This document shows positions 1 to 11,900 of a stretch of DNA of 64,000 nt, piece by piece. Each line of letters opens with the position of its first letter. Positions within the stretch are counted from its first letter, which is position 1. Source of the DNA: Lunularia cruciata (lineage: Eukaryota; Streptophyta; Marchantiopsida; Lunulariales; Lunulariaceae); the NCBI GenBank assembly GCA_948567375.1, contig OX419759.1, positions 15,716,744 through 15,780,743 on the forward strand. The letters run 5' to 3'. A program made the translations under genes and the position numbers. The notes below the pieces were generated by a model that did not search any database, was not told the origin of the DNA, and was given only the letters and a program-made list of their open reading frames with translations.

Positions 1-159
1 TTAGATTGAGTAGCCTTTATGTTTGATAGGTCACTTTTTGCACAAGCATTGTGCACTACTCCTTGCCTTTCCTCATGAGGCTTGTTAGGGATGGTATATG
101 AGCGTATTAGAGATTGTTTTCAAGCAGATGATCTTTCTAGTGGTTTTACCAAGTTGTTT

Positions 160-2520
160 TAGGTGACTACAAAAATAACAAGAGGAGATATTTCTATGTC
201 TATTAGTTGGGTGTTAAGTGCTAGTCAACTTCTTACGATGGAGAAGAATACAAGAGGCATTAGACCGATTGCTATTGGAGAGATCTTTTTGCATTTGGTC
301 AGCCGTACCATTGTCCTTCAACATTCTTCTCACTTCCCACAACACCTCAATCCACATCAATTTAGAGTAGCTACACTTGGAGGATATGAGGCTATATCTT
401 TTGGCATTAGGGCACTCTTAGATATCCATCCAAAGTGGGTCGTCCTATAGGTGGATGTTGAGAATTTTTTTAATAGTATTTCATGAGCATTCATCCTTAG
501 AGAGCTTAGGGAGGCTGGTGGATCCTTGGCAAATCTTATTCCTTTTGTGCAGTCTCTTTATAGCTATCTTGCTTCCCTTTACTACCAACTCGGTTATCTA
601 CAAGAGGAGTCACCGTCTTGGAGTCAGTTGTTGGTACACATCAAGGAGATTCTTTAGAGCCCTTATTTGCCATGGCTCACTTTAGAGCTCTCATATCTAC
701 TACTTTGGCCATGATAGGTTGTGTATTTCCCTCCTTGGCAAATGATACACACATTGTGTGCCTTTTAGATCAGATTAGACAAACCTTTGACCACTTGACT
801 ACTGAGTTACATCTAGTAGGCTTGAGAGTCAAGGTGTCAAAGTGCAGGGCATGGTCCCCTTTAGGTATCCCTCTCCACCTTGAGCTTCCAAAGAGGTGTA
901 TCACATTTACATATAGACTACATGTTCTTGGAGTGCAAGTAAGATCCGAGGATTTTGTCACACATTTCTTAGCAGCTACTCTTGGAAAGGATATTCTCCA
1001 TATGGATGACCTTCCTTTATTAGGAGATCCAAATGTAGCATTTGGTATACTCTCCTCTAATATTGCTCATTGACCAATTTACCTCCTCCACACAATTCCT
1101 CCCTCCTTGACCTTCCTATCAAGTCTAAGAGCCTTTGATAGGAGGATTATGGGAGTCTTTGGTGATATTATTGGACCAAAGACATTTGAATGTGTGATAG
1201 AGGATTTGGCACATAGACAAACATCTCTATCGATCTCATGTGGAGGGATTGGCTTGCCATCTATGGAAGAGACAACACTTATAGCATTTTTGGGTAGTTG
1301 GGCTCTCTCAACACCCTTATTTTCCTCTCGTTTTGTGGTTGTTGATAGGCTGGTCTTGGAAACTTATGTGATAGACGTGGAAGAGGGATCCTTTTCTCTC
1401 TAGATGTTATTACGGTAGATGAGAGATAGTCTATCCACACGAGCATGCGAAGACCTTCCATCTTTTGCTTCACTATCATCATATTGGACTAGAGGTTTAC
1501 AATCTTCCTTGATGGAGCAATAGTGTCAGCATACGTTACATTCTCTCTTGGTTGACTCATCCATTTCTCATGCCACTAGAGCACGTCTTCGCTCTTGCTC
1601 CGACAAGGGTGCATGCTCTTGGATCCTAGATCGACCGTGCACTAGGGCATTCCGACTCGCACCAACTACTTTCTCTACAGGGATGAGGTTTTGCCTAAGT
1701 TTGGTCCACCCATCTGCATCTTCATTATTCACTTGTGAGTGTGGTTCTACACTAGATGCAACATTGGTCCATATGACACACTGTACTTTTGGAGGACAAA
1801 GGATGGCTACCCATGATGCTATTATGGACATAATGTTTGTGGCACGAGAGAGTGGATACTTGGCTTGGAAGGAGCATTTGTATGCTTTGCAAATGCCATG
1901 TGTCAAGGCAGACTTATACTTGGTCCGAGATGATCAAGTGACAATATCAGATGTTGTGGTTACGGACCCTACACGTGATACAGTTTCAGAGGGAGTGATT
2001 ACTCATCCTCATGGATGGGTAATCACAACAACAACTCGTAAGGTCTCCAAGCATAGGGGTATGCAATGTAGTAACATCTTTGTTCCTCTAGCCTTGGAGT
2101 TATATGGAGCAATGGACACGACATTTGACACATTTGTCAAGGAGAGCGCGAGAGCTTATCATGTTTGGTGCCAGTGAATACCACCTCATACTTCATAGCA
2201 TATTTAGTGTCCATCGCTCTACCGAGGGCAATGGCTGGTGCAATCTAGAGGAGAGCAATAACACTAGGTGATGCTTCTTTGGATGCTCCAGTTGTTTGTA
2301 GACCGTACGGCTTGCATAGCTCGGATAACTTAGGGGCAGTAGGGCAGATTTTGCATATCTACTCTATTGGGGCTTACACCCATTTTACCTCTTTTATCTC
2401 ACCCTTGTATGGGTTGATGGGGTCTTCCCATCCTTTGTGTTTTCTACCGGGTCGCCTGTTTACCCTTAGATTATGCCATGTGCACTATCAGCCAGACTTC
2501 TGGATTCTCATGTAACACTT
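160..2520 (+). mobile_element. Decayed non-LTR (LINE-type) retrotransposon: reverse transcriptase, zinc knuckle, possible restriction-like endonuclease
   Basis: Seen: a broken reverse transcriptase reading frame. 'RGIRPIAIGEIFLHLVSRTI' near 260-315 is the start of the fingers region. 'HQFRVATLGGYEAI' and then 'VDVENFFNSIS' (450-483) carry the first catalytic aspartate. 'GTHQGDSLEPLFAMAHF' (630-680) is the RQGDPL-like block. 'LANDTHIVCL' (735-770) stands where the ADDT-like catalytic block is expected. Thumb-like sequence follows (about 1107-1310), then a Cys/His cluster 'CECGSTLDATLVHMTHC' (1730-1783). After it comes 'KADLYLVRDDQVTISDVVVT' (1899-1958), which resembles the end of a restriction-like endonuclease. 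Breaks: in-frame TAG at 448, TGA at 484 and 1071, and a frame change near 590-620. Known: this domain order is typical of early-branching LINEs. Inferred: a dead copy with its 5' part missing and its tail running to about 2520. Confidence 0.8.
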
Positions 2521-4397
2521 CCTGCCATTCACTTACACTCCGGATACTTATAACGCATGCATTGGTAAATGCTAGCTAAGTTGAATTCATGTCTTTAAGA
2601 GAGTTAGGACTTAGATTCTTCTTTGGTTGGATATGGTTGTGGTAAGAAAACAATGCAGGAGGGGACTTATGATGATGGAACGTGATACGAGAAACTTCCG
2701 TCGAGGAGGAGAAATGCTTGAATAATGCTCATTGGCCACGCTTTCAGTATCCAGTAGACGCCAAAGAGTGTCGACTGAGAAAGAACTCTAAGGCGAAAGT
2801 TGTCTAGACTCACATGTTTGAATGAGTAGGCAGGAGGGGCCAATGAAAGGAAGGGACGATCTTACTGTGTACAGCTGTGAATGGCTGGAACAAGGAAGGG
2901 ATGGTAGACACTGGCAACCTGCGTCTACCATTTAGACGCAACTGGAGAAGAGAGAAAACACTTCACGTTCATATACGTGTACAGGAAAGAGACAAAAGGG
3001 CTGAAATGTAGTTGGAACTGTCTCCGCTCACATGAAAAGAAGAAAATAGAAAATCTCCCTGAGGAATGCCGGAAGAAGAATGGAACGATGTGTACTGGTG
3101 CAAGCTGTGAATCTCCATCAGTCCGTCAAGACTACCAGCTGCATCAGCAGCTTGTTCTTCCCCTTCGTTGATAGTTTTAAGAGGCATATAAAGAGACAGA
3201 AATAGGTTCTCGTTTAGAAAGAAGCGACTGTATGATCCAGGTGGTTTCTGCTATTGTGTTTAGTTTTAGTCTTTGTATGGTGCCTACTGTAGGTTGACGT
3301 ACCCCTGTTTCCACAAACAACAACAACGTCTCGTGAAAGGATCCTGCCACTCACTTTTGCACAATGGGCCCGCCACAATCTGCTGCTTGAACACAGACGT
3401 TTGACTTAAAATCTGCAGAAGCGGCAGGCCTGCCAGAGACAGCAGAGTGAAGTCCAAGATAGTGTGTAGTGTGGTGTCTTAGATGCCAAATAACACTCAA
3501 CGAGAGGAGAACGAACGGTGGTCAACTTGTAAGCTCGTAGATCACAGTTGGACTATCCTCGCTGATGCCCAAGACGCGTTGAAATTAAGTATGGCTGCAC
3601 AGTACCGGCTTACTTGGTAGTAGAAGTACCTTCGTTCTTCAACCACACTCCACTGTTCGTGTCACGTCACGGGATGCCAGCAGCAACCAGGGGTTCACAC
3701 AAATTTCCTATTAAATGGTTTCACTATTCTCATTACGGATTACCTGTGTACATCGTACCACCTTTTTCCACACTCTGGCACCTTCATAGCAGAAGTGAGG
3801 TTCCCCGCACTGTAGGTCATATCCCGTTTATGACGTTCTCACTGCGTGGCATCCATACGGAAGAAAAAGAGGGCTTCATGCAGAGGCCGAATGTCGGGGT
3901 CAGCTTCTGCCATGAAACGTACTATTTACACGAGAAGATGTTGGGGGAACCCCAGTTTCCGTTACTGTGTCCCACTTTGAGGCTAACATACTGTAATACT
4001 GGTACATCGAGAATGCTTTGTAGTTATCAAGGAATAATGAGACAAGAAGTTTATACAAAAAGTGGTGGTAATGCTTTGTCAGCACTGCGCCTAGGTACTA
4101 ACGAGTTTAGGCACCCAACACTTGTTGCCCCACATAACTGCTTGACATCGAAAGGTCTTCAAGTAAGGCAGAATATATCTAGACACTGACATTCCCTCAG
4201 CTATAGATTGAGGGTTTCGAAAACAGGGCACGACATTTAGGGCGCTTGATGACAGCCTTTAGAAACTGAGTAATATGGGCATCGGATTAGAGTTGGTCGA
4301 AGTAGAGAGGTGAAGCAGCTGATATATCGGAGTTGGCGCTATTTGACAGGAAGACTGACTCGAATGAGAACCTTGCGTGGGGAGCATCAGACAACCG
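2521..4397. other. Intergenic, no gene recognised
   Basis: Mixed-composition DNA between the LINE tail and the small gene at 4.4-4.9 kb. A 191-codon open frame (3614-4189, +) has no recognisable motif and does not begin with ATG. A minus-strand frame (3187-2969) begins with a true ATG but matches nothing known to me. I see no tRNA, rRNA or clear repeat. Confidence 0.4.
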
Positions 4398-4878
4398 TCA
4401 GTAGCTTTCAACCTGACGTCCAAGGGGCTTACGTATTTCCAGCTCTTGCACTGGTATTGACTTCATGACGCTCTGCACGCTGCTGCTTTTCGATAAATTC
4501 AGCTCTTGTACAAAACACAACCCGACCAATGATCTGGTAGCTTACCTTGATGCTCTCAATCCACATGGTGGATGTCCCATGCGACGTGTGATGTAGTGTA
4601 CCTGACATAATTTGTTTCGGAACAAAATACCGGTAGTATTGGCAGACGAGCAAAAGACCGATGACAAACAATGGAGGCTCAAATGCTCCTCCTTTAATCT
4701 TTGACCTCCAGAACCGTGGCACTGACCGCCGTTTCCTTGGTTAAAATACCGAGGGACCAGATTATCAGCTTAATCTCTTTTCCACATGAGATGTCTAGAA
4801 GATGAATGAGTATATACCTGTCCACCACCTGGGCTCCACTTTGAGGACATCATACTTAATTACAATTGCTGAAGACAT
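4398..4878 (-). CDS. Possible small three-exon gene, about 95-residue single-pass membrane protein, unrecognised
   Basis: Seen: ATG at 4878-4876 inside GCCACCATG, with an in-frame TAG 27 nt upstream. Modelled exons are 4878-4818, 4721-4602 and 4504-4398, all GT-AG, keeping one frame of 95 residues plus TGA. An alternative donor at 4546 (GTAAGC) with acceptor at 4502 keeps the same frame. The protein begins MSSAIVIKYDVLKVEPRWW. Exon 2 has a basic stretch (PRFWRSKIKGG) followed by a hydrophobic segment PPLFVIGLLLVCQYYRYF, which could be one membrane span; the tail is polar. I do not recognise the family. It lies downstream of SAC9 on the same strand, about 1.06 kb from its stop. In favour of a real gene: in-phase splice junctions and a strong start context. 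Against: short length and no homologue recalled. Confidence 0.35.
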
Positions 4879-5939
4879 GGTGGCTTGATACAAGCTTCCT
4901 GACTACAGATGACACCTTTCAACCCATACTACGTGATGCAGTCGTGTCTCTTGCCTTTCTTACAAGAATAGCAGGAAGGATATGTGAAGCCATGCAGGAG
5001 ATAGAACATGGCCAGAAAGGCTACGACAGAGGTGTGATTCTATTATGTCTACTTTACAGCGTCTCCAGAAGGGTAGACTCAGTCATCCATCCCCGTCTCA
5101 TTTAGTCGTACGACATTATACCTGGTGGTGGGGCAGGATAAGGAGACAGCTGCAGAAATGAGTTCTGTAGTTCTATTGCTGCTTGCTCGACGAACAGTGC
5201 CGCATGCCTTTGCCTAGTAACCATGCTCTCTATGCAAGACTAAGAGAACAACTTCTTGAGATTCAGCTTGCCAGAAGTTTTACAACTGGCAGAAAATAAA
5301 TCTAATCTTACTATAAGAAATGGGATCTACTCATTTCTGTGTACTACACAGTATACAAATCTGTGAGTAACTGGGGAGGGAGCCCCAAACTCCTGATCCT
5401 AAGTCCTTAAATTAGAGAAGGGAATCCAGGTGTGTCAGCTATGTAATGTATGCACAAGAACTGTTGTATCTTGAATCTCCAAATATGGTCTGACTGGTTC
5501 TGAGGGTACTTCCAGGTAGAACCGGTGAATGACGATCTTGTGCGAAGATCTCTTCGGGACAAATCAAGTTACCTGTTGCAGTACAGGGGCAAAACACGAG
5601 ATGGACGACTTATTGTCCTGCATGGAGACCTTTCGGTGATAAGCAAGCACCTATTGTATGACTTCATATAGTCGACAGGAGAACCCAGGACCTCGATTGA
5701 TACCAACTTAAAGCACAGCACATGACATGATGGGAGATGGGTTTATCCGAAGGCATGACGGCTTCAAGTTTCACGAACTCCGTTCTTGTAGGTCCGTCAC
5801 AATCAGCTGGGCACCGAAGACCCACACCTTTCTTTGTCTCCACCAAGTGGGGAAACAACCCTCACCGTTGATCTGGAAACTCCATAAGAACCTTGGCTGC
5901 AAAAGAAGAACCTCAGTCACGTGACAAGAATTCGACTGA
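4879..5939. other. SAC9 3' flank and probable promoter/leader of the small downstream gene
   Basis: Non-coding by inspection. Reading on the minus strand, it starts after the SAC9 stop (TGA, 5942-5940) and should hold the SAC9 3' UTR, then the upstream region of the small gene whose ATG is at 4878. Short open frames here (for example 4866-5105 + and 5664-5858 -) match nothing and are probably chance. No polyadenylation signal is assigned with confidence. Confidence 0.4.
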
Positions 5940-8900
5940 TCACACGTAGTTCAGCTGCGGCCACTTGCTTACTTCGGAACCCAACGCGTATCTATATAAC
6001 CGAATTTTATTTGTCAAAGATAGACTGCTGGGTAGAGGATATTCCTTTCCGTCGGCGTCTGTAAGGGCTGGGTCTTCGTCACTCAAAGCTGATATGTTAC
6101 CCAGAAGCTCAAATATCAAGCCCCTGGCCATTATAGGATGTCCGAAGTCAAAGTACATAGGCGTTCCACTCTTCGTGACCGGGACAAAGAAATCTCCCAC
6201 TGGAACGGGATGACTCGTTTCCTGGATTCACACCGGTAATGTAAGTCCCAGTTCTGTTAAACCTGAAGTCTATCCTGGACAGATCCCGTTGATCAATGAT
6301 CTAACTTATCATCCAGGAGTATCGAAGCAGGAGATGCAGCACACCACAAACTTCATCTCATTGCAACAGGAAAAGAGGCTCCATAAGACCAACATGCACC
6401 TTCTTTCCTGTAAGAACCACTCTGGGACACGTGGTAACTCCCCACAACATTCCTTTGAAAGGCAACATCATCTAGACAAAGTACCATATGTGATCGTCTA
6501 CACAAAAGTTAGAAACTTTTATCTCACTTGAATGGCAGTGACTCGTATCTGCAAATCTGGTAAGTTCGTTATCAGCTCCTCCACCGCACCACCAAGAGCT
6601 CGATTAGTCAGGCTCTTCGCTGCCCAACTTGGATTGTACTTCGCTATATTCTTCACAGACGCAAACGCATCTAACCGGAATCCAGCAACGTTCAGAGCCT
6701 GTTGGTTCACAGTTTGTTCTAGAATACGACCACCTGACTTAGGTCGCTCCAAATCAACTTGCACCTGCGCGAAAGCGTTCCATATGAGGGCAACCCAGCA
6801 CTTGCTAAATCCTTCACAACATCAACTGGCACCTTCGAACTTATCATCAATCTTAAGCAGTGGAATAGTACACACAACAATTAAAAAAAATGTATTTCGC
6901 AATAGTAGGTATAATGTATCGAGGAATGATGCAGCAAGTCGTTCTAGACGTGTTGGGAGTTTCAACCCCTTAAGCAGATTATCAGGAAACAATTCAAAGA
7001 TGAGGACTTGAAGAAAGCAGAGCTGTTGATATCAATATTTTGAAACGGCTGCTACCTCACAAGATCTACTGTTATGATTTAAATTCGAGCCTTGTGTTGG
7101 TAAGAACAGGTCCACTTGAGAATAGAGGCTGGAAGGAGATTGCAACTTACCCTTATTCTGCTTAATTTAGGTGGCAGTTCGAGGAAAGCCCTGTGGTTGA
7201 GTTTCTCAACACTCTGTGACAGATATCGCGGATCCAAAGCCTCTGGTATCTGTTGACCACTAATGATCAACCGTTTGGCATGTATGTATGGAGAGTTCTC
7301 AGACATTTCTGATCTGGTGTTTGACATTGATTCGCTTTTTGGTGGCGGGGTATCATCAAACGTAAGAAGATCCACGACTGCTGGACCTGGACGAGAATTC
7401 GCTCCTGAATTCGTTGTACTGCCCCCAGATGGAAGACTTAACTTAATCCAAACAATTCTACACGTTACTGCATGACGGAGCTTGTATCTCAGGTATTCAG
7501 GTGGGGGCGAACGAAAACTACTAAGTTCAGCTTTAATGTCCCACCGACCAAGATAAGTCTTCTCTCCATCAGTAGCTAGATTGCCGCACCAGACGTCAAC
7601 CTGAAGTTAACATATTGAAACCAAAACGAGTCAAAAGAAACAAAATCTGCTAATAGTTGCATATTAAAGTTGCTGGCTAATCAACAGATAAATAGAAGCA
7701 TTGGTACTCTTCATATTTCACATCTTCATATTCAAGAGCATTTCCAATACAGGAACTTTCACACGTCCTGGACACATAACATTCGAGTGAGGTCTGAGAC
7801 AGCATTTAACAGTCGAAGCAGTATATTCGTACCTTGGGAGGGACAAATATTCAGACAATACCGAGTTCAATACCGAGTAGCATTATTCATTGCTATAACA
7901 AGCTTAAGCCGGTCCAACCAACCTAGTAACAAAAGGGACTGATGGCGAGGAAACGTACCAGGGGAGCGTCCTTGGCCGTATAGCCACCGGATTTCGTCAT
8001 GAGCATGATAGTGGAGACAGTTGAAAGACAACTGAGAACCACAGTCAGCTCAATTGTATCAACGCCCGAGGGGGCCCTCCAATATGATGCAGACGGCTGA
8101 TTCTGCTTCACAAGAAGCGTGTGAACTGGCTCCGAGCCTTCTTCAGTTGTAACCTGCAACAGCAACAGGTTCAGAATTAGAAGTACTGTCCAACAGACAC
8201 CAACTTTTGAAACAAGCTCGCGTTCCAAAACAACCATTCCAAGAACAGTATAAAATACAACAAGATTTTTGATCTCCTGAAGGTACCAACAAATAGGAAA
8301 CAGCTGAAGACACTCAATCTTTGATGCAGGCAAATAATACGTCTCATCAAAACTTGAAAACAAGGTGCCGTAGAGGGAAAGGCTACAGTACCATAATTGG
8401 GGCAATGAACAAGTCAATGACCTCAAACAGCACAACAAAAGGACAACACCAATCAAATACATGGCAAGGTGAACGTGAAATTGGGGTGGTTTAAGCACAG
8501 CAAAAAGAGACCTACATTAACAACGATAAGTCTCCTGGCTTTAGGAAATAGATGCAATAAGACTAGAACTAAAAATAGAATCCTTGCAATTGGCAGGTGT
8601 GTACTTACTGAAGATATGACAGCTGCCTTAGGGAACTCTGCAAGTGACGATTCCCCTTCAAGCAAACTTTCATATCCTTGAGCACGGGAAGTTCCACTAT
8701 CTGTACTTTGTGCTCCTGAAAGACTGGAGGAGCTCGATCCAGCAAGTCCCTCAAGAGCCATGGTACACGCATCCTTGACTCGTGACCTTCTTCTTGAAGA
8801 CGACATCGCCTTCACACGTTCCAAGAGTATTATGTCTCTCAAAAACTGCGGGCAGCATTCCTTACATATTACTGCATCAACAGCAGTAGGACCACGTGCT

Positions 8901-11900
8901 GGCTTCGGGTTGCCACTTACTCCAAGGCCAGTTAGATTCGGACCATTAAAGTACAGAAGCGCACTTCCTTTACCAGCATGACAAGCTCCACATACCCTCC
9001 GTTTGCACTTTGCACAACTTGTGTCGGAGTTGACGGACTTAACAAAACCTTCAAAGTACTGGAAGGTCCCAGGTCCTTTTGCATATGCGACCTCGCATTT
9101 AGCTGAGAGACAACCCATATGAAGACAATGGAGGTCTTCCATAAGCTCGTCAGGCTCTGCCTTTTCTTCATTGAAGCCAAGCGATGAAAGGTCATTATCC
9201 TCTGTGTCAATTTCACTTAGAGCTGCCAGTGCCGATGCTACCTGCTTTACCTGCCAAGATACAGTGAAGTCGTACGTGAACAAGTGGAAATACCCGATAT
9301 AAAATTTCGTCGAGTTCTAACATGGAGCCCGGTTACATTCAAAAGCCAAAATACATCCCGCCACTAGGACGACGCGTTCATCTACCGGCTGAATCCCCTC
9401 AGTGTGTCCAGATGTTTGCAGATACTCCAAAAATCGTAGTACATTGTTGTGCTCGTATAAGCAGCTGCTCAGAATGTTACTAGTTGAAGAGGTACAGGCA
9501 ATAAATTGCTATGGCTCTTAAACCTTAAAGCCTCCATGTTCTGCTGTAATATCAAAATTCTTTCTAGTGACTAAGGGCCTCCTTAATTTCTACACAATTC
9601 ATCCAAATAATTAGGTCTCCTACCTATGCATATCATTAAAACTTTTTAGCTCTTTCCTTATCTGTCACGCCACCCCTCACATCTTTGTTCTCCATTTCCA
9701 GCTTAAAGTGCAAAAGTGTTAAAAGTGTTAAAAGTGGTAACTTTGAAAATCTTCTTGTCATGATGATCTTCGTATCGTGTCTAAATGTGGTACTTCCTCT
9801 CTAGTATGTATCCACAACATTCCAAATTCTCCTCTTGACTGTTCCAGGTCCGCTCTCTATTATTTTTGCCTTGTCCCTTCCCTGAGACCTCTTCATATTC
9901 AAAATCTAAGTTCTGCATACTTATTTTTGGAAAGAAACATAATTACCATCGAACTTAGTTTGCACCTTCACATTGAGTGATGGAAAGTGGAAACCCTTGG
10001 CAAAAACCCACTTCCGTGCCCACGTCTGACTGGACTTAGTTTGCACCTTTATATATATAGGTATACGAGAACAGATGCCGTTCTGGGAACTGGTTATCCA
10101 GAACTCATGAGGTGCAAATGATCGATAAGCAAGATGTAGATAATTGACAATGCTAGAATAGTGAGAAATCCATAAGGTAGAATGCATCGAATATAACTTG
10201 AAGCAAAGGCCTAATTGAAACAAATTGAGAATAACATATGGCTAACAGACTAGTAACCCACCATGAAATTGAGAACTCTAGGCAAACAAACTGCGAGAAA
10301 TAGGTAACGCTATGTAAAAGACTGCCAGTAAGCAGTGCATGAACGATAAAAATAAAAAACGTGGGCTGGAGTCGTGTAGGAACACTGTATACACAAGAGG
10401 TCCCATGAATCAGGCAAAGAGCGAAGGAAAAATAATAGGGAGGTAATTAGCTGGGGAATGGAGGAGTGGAACAATGCAGGAGCTATAGGATGGTGTGGCT
10501 GCAGAAACCTGTCGAAGTGTAACAGGGTAACGACCTTTATAAGTAAGTACACCTTTATATATTCATACCTGTACCATGGTTGCTTGATTGATCAGCCTAT
10601 TGGGGTCAATTGTTGCAGGGTCACGACCAATCGATAGTAGAGCTCGATCTCTTCCTGCGGCAGAAAGGCCTAAATGAAGGCGGCCTACTTCCAGCTCCAT
10701 AGCTTCTGGATACTTCAAGGGCTTGGTCTACACGAAACATATTTGATGAGCTTGATGGCAAGCAGCAGTCAATTTGAGCTGGAGGAGATGCAAAAGTGAC
10801 AGCGAAAATTCAATGTTTGGTTAAAGGTTGCACTTACAGTTACTTTTCCACACAGTGCTCTGAGGAGGTCAAGGTAGACTTCTGCAACGGGCTGCGCCTG
10901 TGGAGATGGTTTTAAAGGCTCAGATAATTGCTGGACTTTCGGAGGTGAGATGTGCCTATTTGCGGTGTTTATGGTGGTTGTTTCAGTATCGAAAGGGTTC
11001 CTTCTTTTCTGGCTTGACTCATTATTGCTTCTGTCATTGCCACTTCTAAATGTTGAGAGTTCACTACCTTGCTCATGACAAGGTTCTTGGGTGACAAATT
11101 CTCCTGTCAACAGATCAAATACCTGGTTCGAAGAACTGTTAGGGGTAGTATATGATCGGGTCATGGGGGTAGCTTCGAAAGTCGAGCTCGTCATACAGGT
11201 AGACTCCAATGACAACAAATCAACGGAAGGTAGAGTCATACTTCGGCTTTGCTCAGAAAAGAGAGAGGGTTTCGAACTAGGGGAGGGTTTCATCCACCCA
11301 GTGTCAGAGTCATTCAAAACAGAAGGCCACAGAAGAGAGGCTCCTACAACCTCCACCTGCGCAAAGACAAACTCCAAATCAGAATGTTGTGAATGCTGTA
11401 ATCGGAGCTTTGAACAAGTTAGAAGAACCTGCTTTGAGTAGCTTGGTAATCACAAACTAGTAATTCAGAACGCAACTGTGAGGGCAGCATGCACCGAATC
11501 AGCAGAAGCCGTACCTGGCCTAGAGTCATGGGAGTGCCTGGGGCTGAGGAATAAAACTTTACAGATACCAAGCGGGTCAAAAAGTCAATCTCTCCCTCTT
11601 GCTCCTCAAAATCATACAGCCACGAGAACGCTTGTTCTCCTGATCTTCCAGCTCCAGCACCAGTTAATGCAACCTCATCAGGATCCATTGCACCCGGAAG
11701 GGGATAGGTCAACAGTGTACCATGAGAACACTTCGGAATTTTACATTTCTGACAACCGACAAAAGGTTCTGTGCAGGTTTAGTAAACAGCAAACGTATCG
11801 CGACCAAAGAGTAGCGTGAGGATCTCAAGGCAGATGATAAAGCAACAAATTCAGGCGGTGTACAAGCAAACATTCGTTCGGACTCACTATATATACAGAG

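Noticed and set aside
3614-4189. 191-codon plus-strand open frame
   Set aside because: Starts at TTG, no recognisable motif, and the composition does not look protein-like enough to support a gene.
7923-8498. Hydrophobic minus-strand frame that looks like a membrane protein
   Set aside because: Its first part is SAC9 intron 9 read through; only 8153-7959 is coding, as SAC9 exon 10.
10310-10552. Short frames between SAC9 exons 8 and 9
   Set aside because: The flanking exons join in phase and match the family without them; this is intron sequence.
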